Below, in pieces: positions 26,758-35,524 of a DNA stretch of 64,000 bases (the first letter of the stretch is position 1; the number at the start of each line of letters is the position of its first letter). The DNA is from Labilithrix sp. (GTDB lineage: Bacteria > Myxococcota_A > Polyangia > Polyangiales > Polyangiaceae), in the NCBI GenBank assembly GCA_019637155.1, contig JAHBWE010000005.1, positions 248,001 to 312,000 on the forward strand, written 5' to 3'. The translations under genes were made by a program, and so were the position numbers. The notes beneath the pieces were generated by a model. That model had not been told where the DNA came from. It worked only from the letters and a program-made list of their open reading frames with translations, and made no database searches.

Positions 26758-27708
26758 TCAGATCGCCGCGCCGAGGACGTCGCCTTCGATCACGCCGCGG
26801 CCCGAGTACCAGTCGCTCGCGCTGACCGGCTTCTTGCCCTCGAGCTGCACGCGCGCGAGCTCGACGGCGCGCGCGCCGCACGCGACGACGACGCGACTCT
26901 TGTCCGCGAGGACGACGGTCCCAGGCGCCGCGCTCGTCGCCGCAGCGGGCGTGTCGGTCACGCGCGTCGCGTGCACCTTCAACGTTTTTCCGCGCGCGGT
27001 GGTGAAGGCGCCGGGCCATGGGCTCATCCCGCGCACGTGGTCGTGGACCGCGCGCGCGTGCTTCGTGAAGTCGATGCGCCCGTCCTCCTTCTTCAGCATC
27101 GGCGCGACGGTGTGCTCGGCGTCGTTCTGCGCGATCGGGACGTACTCGCCGGCGACGTATTTCGGCAGGCCCTTCCGCACCGCGAGCGCGCCCATCGCGG
27201 CGAGGCGCTCCGAGAGCTCGCCCGCCGTCTCGTCGGGATCGATCGGCGTGCGGAACAGCTCGAGCATCGGCCCGGTGTCCATGCCTTCGTCCATCTTCAT
27301 CAGCGTGATACCGGTCTCCGGCTCGCCGCGGACGACCGCCCACGTGATCGGCGCCGCGCCGCGCAGCTTCGGGAGCAGCGAAGCGTGCACGTTCACGCAG
27401 CCGAGGCGCGGCGCGTCGAGCACGTCCTTCGGGAGGATGCGGCCGTACGCGACGACGAGCGCGACGTCGGCGCCTTGCTCCTTCAGCCATCGCGCGAGCT
27501 CGCCAGTGCGCACCTTCGTCGGCTGATGCACCGTGATCCCCAGCGCGAGCGCGCGCTCCTTCACCGGCGGCGCGTGCAGCTCGAGCCCGCGCCCCTGCGG
27601 CCGATCGGGCTGGCAGACGACCGCGGTCACCTCCGCGATCTCGGCGAGGGCGTCGAGGCAGGGGACCGCGAACTGCGGCGTCCCGAAGAAGACCGCGCGG
27701 AACGTCAT
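26758..27708 (-). CDS. fmt: Methionyl-tRNA formyltransferase
   Basis: A 316-residue Fmt, which formylates initiator Met-tRNA using 10-formyl-THF. The hallmark NVHASLLPKLRGAAPI with catalytic Asn and His, followed by GITLMKMDEGMDTGPML with the catalytic Asp, is intact, and the C-terminal OB-like domain is present. Length is normal. ATG 27708 directly follows the stop of the upstream lipoprotein gene (TGA then ATG, no gap). No def gene is adjacent, which is less common since fmt and def are often neighbours. Confidence 0.95.
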   Translation of the reverse strand: MTFRAVFFGTPQFAVPCLDALAEIAEVTAVVCQPDRPQGRGLELHAPPVKERALALGITVHQPTKVRTGELARWLKEQGADVALVVAYGRILPKDVLDAPRLGCVNVHASLLPKLRGAAPITWAVVRGEPETGITLMKMDEGMDTGPMLELFRTPIDPDETAGELSERLAAMGALAVRKGLPKYVAGEYVPIAQNDAEHTVAPMLKKEDGRIDFTKHARAVHDHVRGMSPWPGAFTTARGKTLKVHATRVTDTPAAATSAAPGTVVLADKSRVVVACGARAVELARVQLEGKKPVSASDWYSGRGVIEGDVLGAAI

Positions 27709-28461
27709 TCAGGTGCCGACTTCGATCTCGACCGCCGGCGCGCTCATCTCGTGCTCGCCTCCCTCGAACACGCCGATGAGCGGGGTCACGACCTTCACCT
27801 GGTACTTGCCCTTCGGCAGCGGCCCCGCCGGCGTGCGCGGAAAACCCTTCTCCGCCGAGGTGCCGCGCACCTTGTCCGGCGCCCACTTCATCTTCACCGC
27901 TTCCCACGGCACGCGCACGCTCGCGTAGCCGCTCGGCGCGATCGTCACCTTCGCGACCTTCTGGTCCGCGGGCGGCGGCGGGTTGTGGCCCTTCGGCGGC
28001 GGCGGCGGGTTGCCGGCCGGCATGTCGACGCGCTTCTTCGACTTCACGTCGTAGGCCTCCGTCTCGAAGCGCGCGAGCGGATCGATCCGGAAGTAGAGCG
28101 GCATCGGCTCCTTCGTCTTGTTCGTGAACGTGACCTGGAGATCGACCTTGCCGCCCGGCGTCGCCTTGGTCGGGCTCGCCGAGAGCGTGACCTCGAGCTT
28201 GCCCTTCAGGTCGGGGTTCGCGAGCGTGGTCGGCGAGTCCGTCGTCTCGCAGTCGCTCTTCCCGAGGAGCTCCTCGAGGTTCGAGATCGAGAACCCCTGG
28301 CAGACGTCCTTCTTCGGCTCTCCGCCCGCGTCGTCGTCGGCGCCGGCGTCGCCTTCGCCGCTCTCGGCGCCGTCGGACGGCTTCGGCGTCTCCGGCTCCT
28401 TGTTGCCGCCGCACGCCGCGAGGAAGAGGAGGATCGAGAGAGCGGACGTCAGTCGATGCAT
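27709..28461 (-). CDS. Lipoprotein of unknown function
   Basis: A 250-residue lipoprotein: MHRLTSALSILLFLAACGG with lipobox LAAC, an acidic linker (GEGDAGADDDAGGEP), then a beta domain with an immunoglobulin-like pattern (KLEVTLSASPTKATPGGKVD; LQVTFTNKTKEPMPLYFRID). A Pro-rich loop (GNPPPPPKGHNPPPP) interrupts it. Two Cys occur near residues 53 and 70. The start overlaps the end of the preceding small lipoprotein gene by 13 bases, and the stop abuts fmt, so the three are one transcript. Confidence 0.7.
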   Translation of the reverse strand: MHRLTSALSILLFLAACGGNKEPETPKPSDGAESGEGDAGADDDAGGEPKKDVCQGFSISNLEELLGKSDCETTDSPTTLANPDLKGKLEVTLSASPTKATPGGKVDLQVTFTNKTKEPMPLYFRIDPLARFETEAYDVKSKKRVDMPAGNPPPPPKGHNPPPPADQKVAKVTIAPSGYASVRVPWEAVKMKWAPDKVRGTSAEKGFPRTPAGPLPKGKYQVKVVTPLIGVFEGGEHEMSAPAVEIEVGT

Positions 28462-28754
28462 GCTTGCCAGGTCTCCGGGTTCGGTGCCTTCATCGCGCAG
28501 CGGTACTCGCTCTTCGTGATCTCGGCCTCGCATTGGTTGGCGACCGTCGCGTATTTCGGCTGGCTCTTGTGGAGCGCCTTCTTCATCTCGCGCGCCGCCC
28601 GCGCCTCGGCGGGCGGGAGGTCGGCGAGGGAAGGGTCGGACTCGATCGTCATGTCGAGGTACTTGTCGAGCATCTCGCTGCACTGCTCTTTCGTCGCCTT
28701 GCCGTTGCAGGCCGCGATGAAGCCGGCGACGGCGAAGAGGAGGCTACGACGCAC
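28449..28754 (-). CDS. Small putative lipoprotein
   Basis: A 101-residue protein with a GTG start at 28754 that gives VRRSLLFAVAGFIAACNGK, a lipobox IAAC close to the N terminus. The mature part is a short helical domain with three Cys (KEQCSEML, VANQCEAEI, YRCAMKAP) and a fourth near the end (WQACID). An upstream ATG at 28796 would bury the signal and is not favoured. Conserved Cys spacing suggests disulfides in the periplasm. Function unknown. It is divergent from serC, with about 40 bases between the starts. Confidence 0.6.
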   Translation of the reverse strand: MRRSLLFAVAGFIAACNGKATKEQCSEMLDKYLDMTIESDPSLADLPPAEARAAREMKKALHKSQPKYATVANQCEAEITKSEYRCAMKAPNPETWQACID

Positions 28755-28794
28755 GCGCGGAGCATAACCAGTTTCGGTGGTAGAGTGGGCGCCC

Positions 28795-29922
28795 ATGAGC
28801 CGCGTGATGAACTTCAACGCCGGGCCCGCTGCACTCCCTCTCGCCGCGCTCGAGCGCGCTCGCGAGGAGCTCCTCGACTTCGAGGGCTCCGGCATGAGCG
28901 TGATGGAGCACTCCCATCGCGGGAAGGTCTACGAGAAGGTGCATCACGAGGCGACCGCCCTCGTCGCGAAACACCTCGGCACCCCGCTCGACACGTGGGA
29001 CGTCCTCTTCGTGCAGGGCGGCGCCTCGCAGGCCTTCGCCCAGATCCCGATGAACTTCCTCGAGGCGGGGAAGACGGCGGACTACGTCGTCAACGGCGCG
29101 TGGGGCGAGAAGGCCGTCGCCGAGGCGAAGACGATCAAGGCGATCGGCGGGGGCGAGCCTCACGTCGCGCACTCGACCAAGGGCGCGGACAAGAGCTACA
29201 CCCGCGTGTCGAAGCAGTCGGAGATCCAGCCGTCGAAGGGGGCCGCGTTCTTCCACCTCACGAGCAACGAGACGATCCACGGCGTCGAGTACGCGCTCGG
29301 CGCGGAGACGCCGTTCCCCACCACCGAGGCCGGCGTGCCGGTCGTGATCGACATGTCGAGCGACATCCTCGGGCGCCGCGTCGACGCGTCGAAATTCGAT
29401 CTCGTCTACGCCGGCGCGCAGAAGAACATCGGACCGTCCGGCGTCACGATCGTCGCGCTCAAGAAGGAGCTCACGGCGAAGGGGCGGAAGGACATCCCGA
29501 CCATCTTCCAGTACCGCACCGCGGCCGAGAACCAGTCGCTCTACAACACCCCGCCGACGTTCGGCATCTACCTCGTTCGCAACACGCTCGGGTGGCTCGA
29601 GTCGCTCGGCGGCGTCGAGGGCGTCGAGAAGCGGAACCGCGAGAAGGCGAAGCACATCTACGACGCGATCGACGGCTCGGGCGGCTTCTACAGGTGCCCG
29701 GTCGAGCCCGCCTCGCGCTCGATCATGAACGTCGTCTGGCGCTGCCCGAACGAGGGGCTCGAGGAGACCTTCGTGAAGGAGGCGACGGCGGCGAAGATGA
29801 TCGGCCTCAAGGGTCACCGCGCGGTCGGCGGCCTCCGCGCGTCGATCTACAACGCGGTCGAGCCGGCCTGGTGCGAGGCGCTCGCGTCCTTCATGAAGGA
29901 CTTCGCGAAGAAGCACGGGTAG
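28795..29922 (+). CDS. serC: Phosphoserine aminotransferase
   Basis: A 375-residue PLP enzyme that converts 3-phosphohydroxypyruvate and glutamate to phosphoserine in serine synthesis (and acts in the pyridoxal 5'-phosphate route in some bacteria). The N terminus MNFNAGPAALP is the standard SerC start, SHRGKVYEKVH and FVQGGASQAF are substrate and cofactor regions, and YAGAQKNIGPSGVT holds the PLP-binding Lys. ATG 28795 is preferred to the GTG at 28777 because family members start just before NFNAGP. Confidence 0.95.
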   Translation: MSRVMNFNAGPAALPLAALERAREELLDFEGSGMSVMEHSHRGKVYEKVHHEATALVAKHLGTPLDTWDVLFVQGGASQAFAQIPMNFLEAGKTADYVVNGAWGEKAVAEAKTIKAIGGGEPHVAHSTKGADKSYTRVSKQSEIQPSKGAAFFHLTSNETIHGVEYALGAETPFPTTEAGVPVVIDMSSDILGRRVDASKFDLVYAGAQKNIGPSGVTIVALKKELTAKGRKDIPTIFQYRTAAENQSLYNTPPTFGIYLVRNTLGWLESLGGVEGVEKRNREKAKHIYDAIDGSGGFYRCPVEPASRSIMNVVWRCPNEGLEETFVKEATAAKMIGLKGHRAVGGLRASIYNAVEPAWCEALASFMKDFAKKHG

Positions 29923-30265
29923 CCGCCGCGCCCACATCGCCCTCGAGTGATCTCGTTCGTCCGCCCAGGGGCGAGTCTTGGTGTCCCCGTGATACAACGA
30001 GGAGCATCACCGAGCGCGGGCAGAAGTTGAACGGAACGTAGTCCCCGAGCCTGCCACCCGAGCCCGCCGTGACGGGACGATTCAGCCGACGCTGCTTGAT
30101 GTGCGAGTAGCCGATGTTCGTCGTGAGGAGGTTCTTCGCGATGCGCTGCGAGTCCGACCAGAGGCCGCCGTGCGCGAGGATGCTCGGCACGTTCTCCACG
30201 TGCGTGATGTGGAAGATGGGCGGATTCGCAGGGACAGCACCAGGCATGCCGCAATACCTGGACAT
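29891..30265 (-). pseudogene. Truncated DarT-like DNA ADP-ribosyltransferase (DUF4433) relic
   Basis: The first 88 residues (30265 down to about 30001) match the N-terminal half of DarT toxins: NPPIFHITHVENVPSILAHG, the NAD-binding start with HxTH, then IGYSHIKQRRL and GDYVPFNFCPRSVML. After CPRSVML the likeness stops; the last 36 residues are unrelated and the frame runs into the 3' end of serC. The catalytic Glu of the family lies further on and is missing, and no darG antitoxin gene is next to it. It is therefore read as a dead toxin fragment, joined at a deletion point near 30000. Base composition is lower in GC than the neighbours, in line with acquired DNA. Confidence 0.75.
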
Positions 30266-30320
30266 ATGAGCAGGCTATCCGCCGCCTGTAAAGGGCTGCT
30301 CGACATCCTAAGCTTCCGGC

Positions 30321-30803
30321 GTGACGCGCTTTCGCTTCGCGCTGCTCGCCGTTGCCTCTGCCGTCGTTGTCGCCGCGGCGTGCGCTGGCGACGACGACAC
30401 GACGCCTGCGGTCCCCGTCGCCGACGCGGGCATCGACGCCGCGATCGAGGAGGAGGCCGACGCGGAGGCGCCGGTGGTCCAGTGCACGGACGTCGAGCTC
30501 GCGGCGGGCGACTTCACCGACGGCGGCGCGATCGAGATCGCGTTCAACACCGGCGCGAACCCGCGCCAGTACTCGAACCACTGCATCACGGTGAAGGCCG
30601 GCACGACGGTGAGCTTCACCGGGAGCTTCCGGCAGCACCCGCTCGAGCCGGCCGGCGGCGACGTGCCGAACCCGGTCCCGACGGTCTCGAGCGATCAACC
30701 CGACGACCGTCTCGACGTGACGTTCCCGTCGCCGGGCACGTTCGGCTATCGCTGCACCTTCCACCCCACGCTGATGTTCGGCGCGGTGCGGGTGGTGCCG
30801 TAG
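30321..30803 (+). CDS. Cupredoxin-like copper lipoprotein
   Basis: A 160-residue protein with a GTG start (30321) and signal AVASAVVVAAACAGDD, lipobox AAAC, acidic linker, then a plastocyanin-type domain. The presumed type 1 copper ligands are all in place: His in SFRQHPLEP, and Cys, His and Met in GYRCTFHPTLMFG. It should carry electrons or copper at the membrane surface. The partner enzyme is not in this window. It starts 55 bases after the divergent darT relic. Confidence 0.8.
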   Translation: MTRFRFALLAVASAVVVAAACAGDDDTTPAVPVADAGIDAAIEEEADAEAPVVQCTDVELAAGDFTDGGAIEIAFNTGANPRQYSNHCITVKAGTTVSFTGSFRQHPLEPAGGDVPNPVPTVSSDQPDDRLDVTFPSPGTFGYRCTFHPTLMFGAVRVVP

Positions 30804-30817
30804 CGTACGGGCGAGCG

Positions 30818-31033
30818 CTACTTCTTCTTCGCGGCGTGCGCGGCGACGCCCTTGTCGAGCGCCTCCGCGACCGCGGTCGGGACCGCTTCGCCGCGCGCCC
30901 ACTGCGACGCCTTCACGAGGTTCGTCTGCGCCGCTTCCGCGATGCTGACGCGGCGGCCGCGCGAGAGCTTGGCGAAGGCGCTCTGGTTGTCGGTGGGGAC
31001 GTTCTTGAGGGCAGGCTGAAGGAATCCACGCAT
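30818..31033 (-). CDS. Small hypothetical protein
   Basis: A 71-residue basic protein (MRGFLQPALKNVPTDNQSAF to AAHAAKKK) with no signal peptide. The middle (SIAEAAQTNLVKASQWARGE) suggests a helix-turn-helix-like pair of helices, so a small DNA-binding or adaptor protein is possible; this is a guess. It lies 18 bases downstream of the Ser/Thr kinase gene in the same direction and could be co-transcribed. Confidence 0.45.
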   Translation of the reverse strand: MRGFLQPALKNVPTDNQSAFAKLSRGRRVSIAEAAQTNLVKASQWARGEAVPTAVAEALDKGVAAHAAKKK

Positions 31034-31051
31034 GGCGGCGCCTTCATAGCA

Positions 31052-33556
31052 TCAGAGCCCGAAGATCGACAGCCCGCAGGTCTCCTTCGCGAGCCAGGTC
31101 ACGCTCGTCGCGTCGGGATCGGCGCTGTCGTACTTCACGGCGCAGGAGGCGTTCACCTCGCCGCGGATCCTGAGCGCGCCCGTGCTCTCGCCGAAGGCCT
31201 GCAGCATCTGGACGAAGGAGCCCATCGTCTTCGCCTCCATCCGCGCGAGCTTCTCGCACGGGATCGGGTTCGCCTTCGCGAGCGCGTCGACGCGGAGGTT
31301 GCCCTTGTCCGGCGTGATCGTCCCCGTCACGACCGCGCTGAACGGACCGAACGACACGAGCATGCTGTCGATGTCGAGCGGCTGGCCGGCGATCCCGCTG
31401 ACGCCGCCCTCGATCTTCACGTCGATCGGCTTCTTCAGGTCCTTCACCTTGAGGCCCCAGAGCGAGGTCGGACCGACGAGGCTCATCTTGCCGTCCTGCG
31501 CGATCTCCCCCTCGAGGTACGTCTCGATCTCGGTCGACGCGTCGGCGGGGAGGCCGACCTCGGCCGGCTTCAGGCCGAGGTTCGCGATCGGCGAGCGCGC
31601 GATCTTCACCGTGATCCGCACCGGCGCGGAGGGGCTCGCGACGACGAGCACGCTCGGACCGTCCGGGAGCGCGGGATCGAGCGCGAGGCGGAAGCGGCTG
31701 CCCTGCGGCCCGCTCTCGAGCGAGGCCCCCCACGGCCCGATGCTCGTCTTCCCCGTCTTGTAGAAGAAGCGGCCGATCGAGCCTTTCACGTCCTCGTTCC
31801 CGTTCCCGCGCGACTCCACCTCGAGCCCGACGTCGCCCGCCTCGAAGCCCGCGCCGCCGGGGCCTTTCCACTCGATCGTGCCCCCCGCGACGGTGAAGCG
31901 CCGCGGCGCCTGCGGCGTGCCCGCGAAGCGGACGCGGTTCTCGGAGAGGACGAGGCCGAGGCCCATCTCGAAGTCGGCGGGCGCGCCGTCGAGGTGCACG
32001 TGCGCGCCGATCGCGCGGAGCTCCTTCATGCTGAACCCGGAGACGAAGAGCTCGTCGACGTCGGCGCTGACGCCGGGGACGCGAATGGGCTTCAGCTTCA
32101 CCCCGCGGAACGTCGCGGTGCCGAGGCCGACCCCGGTCCGCTCGATCGTCATCTCGAACCCGGCGTCGTGCGCGGTCGCGATCGCGCGGTTCTTCACGAT
32201 GAGCGGCAGCGCGATGAAGAAGACGACGACGAGGATGACCGCGCTGATGACGAGGATCGCGATGCGCGGCACGCCGCTCTTCACCGGCGCGGCGGCGCGG
32301 TTCTTCGGCTCGAACTGGAGCTCGAGCTTCTGCGGAGTCTGCGGCTGCGCGAGGGAGCGTCCTTCGTTCGCGGGCCGATGCTCCGGCGCCGGCAGGTCGG
32401 GGACGCGCCCCTCGACGATCGCGCGGACGTCCATGAAGCCCGGATCGCTGCTCGCTGGCTCCGGCGGCGGGGGTTCGCGTTTTCCGTCCGGGCGCGTCGG
32501 CATCAGCGCGGTGGACTTGATCGCGGGCGCCGGCTCCGGCGCGAGCGGCGCGAGCGGCGCCATGAGCGCGGTGCCTTGCGGCGTCCGCTTCACCGCCGGC
32601 GGCGCGAGGTCCGGGACGACCTGCGCTCGGCCGAGGAGCGCGTGGCGCTGGCGCGCCTGCTCGCTCATGCGCGCGTCGACGAAAGCGGGGAGATCGGGGA
32701 TCTCGCTCAGCTCGGCGAGGAGGCCGAGCAGCGCGCGCCGGAGGGCCTCCGCCGAGCGGAAGCGATCGGCGACGTTCGGCGCGATCGCTTGCTGGATGAC
32801 CTGCGCGATCTCCGGGCGCATGTCGGCGGGGAGGGGGACGAGCGGCGGCGCGGCGGCGAGCAGCGCCTGCATCGTCACGAGGTCGGTGTTGGCGGCGTAC
32901 GGCGTCGAGCCGACGAGGGCGCGGAAGAGCATCGCGCCGGCCCCGAACACGTCGGTCCAGGGGCCGATCTCCTCACGCCGCGCCTGCTCCGGCGACATGT
33001 ACCGGATCTTGCCTTTGATCGTCCCGAGCGCGGTCGAGTGCGCGTGGCGGTCGCGCGCGTGGGCGATCCCGAAGTCGATGATGCGCACGCGCCCGTCGAG
33101 CGAGAGGAGGACGTTCTGCGGCGACACGTCACGATGGACGACGTTGCGCGGCGCGCCGTCCGGCCCGACGACGGAGTGGGCGGCGTGGAGGCCGGCGCAC
33201 ACCTCGGCCACGACGTGGAGCGCGACGGCGACAGGAGCGGTCCGGTGCTGCGAGACGAGCGAGAAGAACGAATCGCCGTCGACGTACTCCATCGCGAGGT
33301 AGAGGCGATCCGCCTGCGCGGTGTGCTCGTAGACCTTGGCGACGTTCGGGTGCTCGATCGCGGCGACGATGGTCGCCTCGTCCAGGAACATCGCGCGAAA
33401 CGACGGATCCTCCGCGAAACGGGAATGGATCATCTTCAGGGCGACGAGCCGTCCGGCCCCGTCCCGCTCGCGCGCCGCCCACACCGTGGCCATGCCACCC
33501 TCGCCGATCGGGCAAACGAGCTCGTACCGATCGACGACCTGCCCCGGTTTCAACAC
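31052..33556 (-). CDS. Transmembrane Ser/Thr protein kinase with AsmA-like outer part
   Basis: An 834-residue kinase with a GTG start. The kinase domain (about residues 8-280) has the Gly-rich loop IGEGGMATVWAARE, VALKMI lysine, VVHRDVSPQNVLLS catalytic loop (S-P-Q-N form), DFGIAH and MSPEQAR. A Pro-rich linker leads to one transmembrane helix at about residues 429-452 (IAILVISAVILVVVFFIAL). The outer 380 residues are beta-rich and contain TATFRGVKLKPIRVPGVSAD-like strands resembling AsmA/GspN-type proteins rather than PASTA repeats. The sensed signal is unknown. It is divergent from the nucleotide cyclase; 26 bases between them hold a TATACT box. Confidence 0.85.
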   Translation of the reverse strand: MLKPGQVVDRYELVCPIGEGGMATVWAARERDGAGRLVALKMIHSRFAEDPSFRAMFLDEATIVAAIEHPNVAKVYEHTAQADRLYLAMEYVDGDSFFSLVSQHRTAPVAVALHVVAEVCAGLHAAHSVVGPDGAPRNVVHRDVSPQNVLLSLDGRVRIIDFGIAHARDRHAHSTALGTIKGKIRYMSPEQARREEIGPWTDVFGAGAMLFRALVGSTPYAANTDLVTMQALLAAAPPLVPLPADMRPEIAQVIQQAIAPNVADRFRSAEALRRALLGLLAELSEIPDLPAFVDARMSEQARQRHALLGRAQVVPDLAPPAVKRTPQGTALMAPLAPLAPEPAPAIKSTALMPTRPDGKREPPPPEPASSDPGFMDVRAIVEGRVPDLPAPEHRPANEGRSLAQPQTPQKLELQFEPKNRAAAPVKSGVPRIAILVISAVILVVVFFIALPLIVKNRAIATAHDAGFEMTIERTGVGLGTATFRGVKLKPIRVPGVSADVDELFVSGFSMKELRAIGAHVHLDGAPADFEMGLGLVLSENRVRFAGTPQAPRRFTVAGGTIEWKGPGGAGFEAGDVGLEVESRGNGNEDVKGSIGRFFYKTGKTSIGPWGASLESGPQGSRFRLALDPALPDGPSVLVVASPSAPVRITVKIARSPIANLGLKPAEVGLPADASTEIETYLEGEIAQDGKMSLVGPTSLWGLKVKDLKKPIDVKIEGGVSGIAGQPLDIDSMLVSFGPFSAVVTGTITPDKGNLRVDALAKANPIPCEKLARMEAKTMGSFVQMLQAFGESTGALRIRGEVNASCAVKYDSADPDATSVTWLAKETCGLSIFGL

Positions 33557-33582
33557 CCTCCCACTATACTGAGAAGTCGCCG

Positions 33583-35445
33583 ATGCGTTCCGTGGTCGTG
33601 TCGTCCTCGTTCAGCCTCTCGTCGTCGCCGGGCGACGTGTGGCCGTTCATCACCGACACGGATCGCACGAATCGCCTCGTCATCGGATCGGCCAACGTCT
33701 ACCGGCCGATCGAGAAGGGGACGAAGAGCAGCGCCCGCTTCCTCGTCGAGGCGAAGGCGGCGGGCATGACGATGACGTACGAGGAGGCGCCGTTCGAGTG
33801 GACGCTCAACAAGTCGTTCAGCGTCTACCGGAAGATGCGCTCCGGCCCGCTCGAGTCGTACACCTACGGCATCACGCTCGATCCGGCGCCCGACGGCGGG
33901 ACGAAGGTGACGGTGCGCCTCGACCTGGTGCCGCGTCACTGGCTGCTCCGCCCCATCGCCCAGATCGAGGGCAACCGCATCGTCGCGCGGATGGCGAAGC
34001 TCGCCGAGTCGATCGACGCGCACCTCCGCGACAAGGCGCCGAGCCCGTACCTGAAGCCGAGCTCCCCCGCGAACGAGGAGCGGCTCGACTTCGCGCAGCG
34101 CGAGCTCGAGAAGCGCGACCTCGACGCCAAGGCGATCGCGACGCTCGTGGACCTCATTCGCAACGGCCCCGACGCCGACCTCGTCCGCATCCGCCCCTTC
34201 GAGCTCGCGCACGAGCACGGGGTGGACGAGCGCGAGATGCTCCGCATCTGCCTCCACGCCGTCACGCTCGGCGTGGTCGAGCTGCGGTGGGCGCTCGTGT
34301 GCCCGAGCTGCCGCACCGCGAGCGATCAGGTCACGTCGCTCGCGGAGATCGGCGACGCGAGCCACTGCCAGCTCTGCGATCTCCAGTTCGGGGTGGAGCT
34401 CGACAAGGCGGTGGAGGCCACCTTCGTCCCGCACCCGAGCGTGCGCGAGGTGTCGAACATGATGTTCTGCATCGGCGGTCCCGCGCGCACGCCCCACGTC
34501 GTCGCGCAGGCGGTCGTCGACGCGCGCGGCGAGAAGTCGCTCGAGGCGCCGGCGGAGGCGGGCCGCTACCGCGTCTTCGCGCGCGGCGGCGCGATCGCGT
34601 CCGTCGACGTGACGAGCGAAGGCGCGACGTCGGCGACGGTGACGCTCGAGGGCGAGGCGCTGACGCCGCCGGCGGTGGACGTCGCGCCCGGCGCGAGCAT
34701 CGTCGTGCACAACCGGACGAGCACGCCGCTCCACGTGAAGCTCGAGCGCCTCGGCTACGCGAGCCGCGCGGCGACGGCGCACGTCGTCACGACCCTGAGC
34801 GAGTTCCGCCGCTTCTTCTCGAAGGACCTCCTCAAGCCGAGCACGCCGCTCAAGGTGGCGAGCGTCGCGATCCTGTTCAGCGACCTCACCGGCTCGACCG
34901 CGCTCTACACGCGGGCCGGCGACGCGGCCGCGTTCCGTCTCGTCGACGATCACTTCGACGTGTTGCGGAAGGTCATCGACGAGCACGGCGGCTCGGTGGT
35001 GAAGACGATGGGCGACGCGATCATGGCGGCGTTCATCGAGCCGCTCGCCTGCGTGCGCGCGTCGATCGCCTGCCTCCACGCCTTCGAGACGTTCCGCGTC
35101 GACGCCGACAACGGCGAGCTCACGGGGATCAAGCTCGGCCTCTTCGCGGGCCCCTGCTACGTCGTCACCGCCAACGACGCGATCGACTACTTCGGTCAGA
35201 CGGTGAACTGCGCCTCCCGCGTGCAGCACTGCGCGGAGACGGGGGAGATCGTCTTCGAGGAGGAGGTCTGGGACCGCCTCCCCGAGGTCGACAAGTCGAA
35301 GCTCCGCCTCGTCTCGAAGCTCGAGACGACGGTCAAGGGCGTCGCCCACCCCCTCCGGCTCGTACGCACGAAGCTGATGACGGAGATCGTGAGCCAGCGA
35401 CACCTCACCTCACAGAAACGCGCGTCGTCTCCCGAGCTCGTGTGA
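33583..35445 (+). CDS. Adenylate/guanylate cyclase with DUF5939-type N-terminus
   Basis: A 620-residue class III nucleotide cyclase. Residues 1-150 look like an SRPBCC/START-type ligand cavity (SSSPGDVWPFITDTDRTNRL). A middle part contains a four-Cys zinc ribbon (VCPSCRTAS and HCQLCDLQF). The C-terminal catalytic domain begins VAILFSDLTGSTALYTRAG, with the first metal Asp, and continues MGDAIMAAFIE with the second, then FGQTVNCASRVQ. DUF5939 proteins of this layout occur in myxobacteria. The domain architecture implies a soluble, ligand-regulated cyclase making cAMP or cGMP. Confidence 0.85.
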   Translation: MRSVVVSSSFSLSSSPGDVWPFITDTDRTNRLVIGSANVYRPIEKGTKSSARFLVEAKAAGMTMTYEEAPFEWTLNKSFSVYRKMRSGPLESYTYGITLDPAPDGGTKVTVRLDLVPRHWLLRPIAQIEGNRIVARMAKLAESIDAHLRDKAPSPYLKPSSPANEERLDFAQRELEKRDLDAKAIATLVDLIRNGPDADLVRIRPFELAHEHGVDEREMLRICLHAVTLGVVELRWALVCPSCRTASDQVTSLAEIGDASHCQLCDLQFGVELDKAVEATFVPHPSVREVSNMMFCIGGPARTPHVVAQAVVDARGEKSLEAPAEAGRYRVFARGGAIASVDVTSEGATSATVTLEGEALTPPAVDVAPGASIVVHNRTSTPLHVKLERLGYASRAATAHVVTTLSEFRRFFSKDLLKPSTPLKVASVAILFSDLTGSTALYTRAGDAAAFRLVDDHFDVLRKVIDEHGGSVVKTMGDAIMAAFIEPLACVRASIACLHAFETFRVDADNGELTGIKLGLFAGPCYVVTANDAIDYFGQTVNCASRVQHCAETGEIVFEEEVWDRLPEVDKSKLRLVSKLETTVKGVAHPLRLVRTKLMTEIVSQRHLTSQKRASSPELV

Positions 35446-35524
35446 GGTGTGCGCTCTTGTCCGGCGCGCGAGGTGCTAGGCAACGGCCGCCCCACCGCGC
35501 ACGACACGCTATGCTCGCGCCTCG

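Noticed and set aside
29891..30265. Functional DarT toxin
   Set aside because: It lacks the catalytic half and has no adjacent antitoxin gene.
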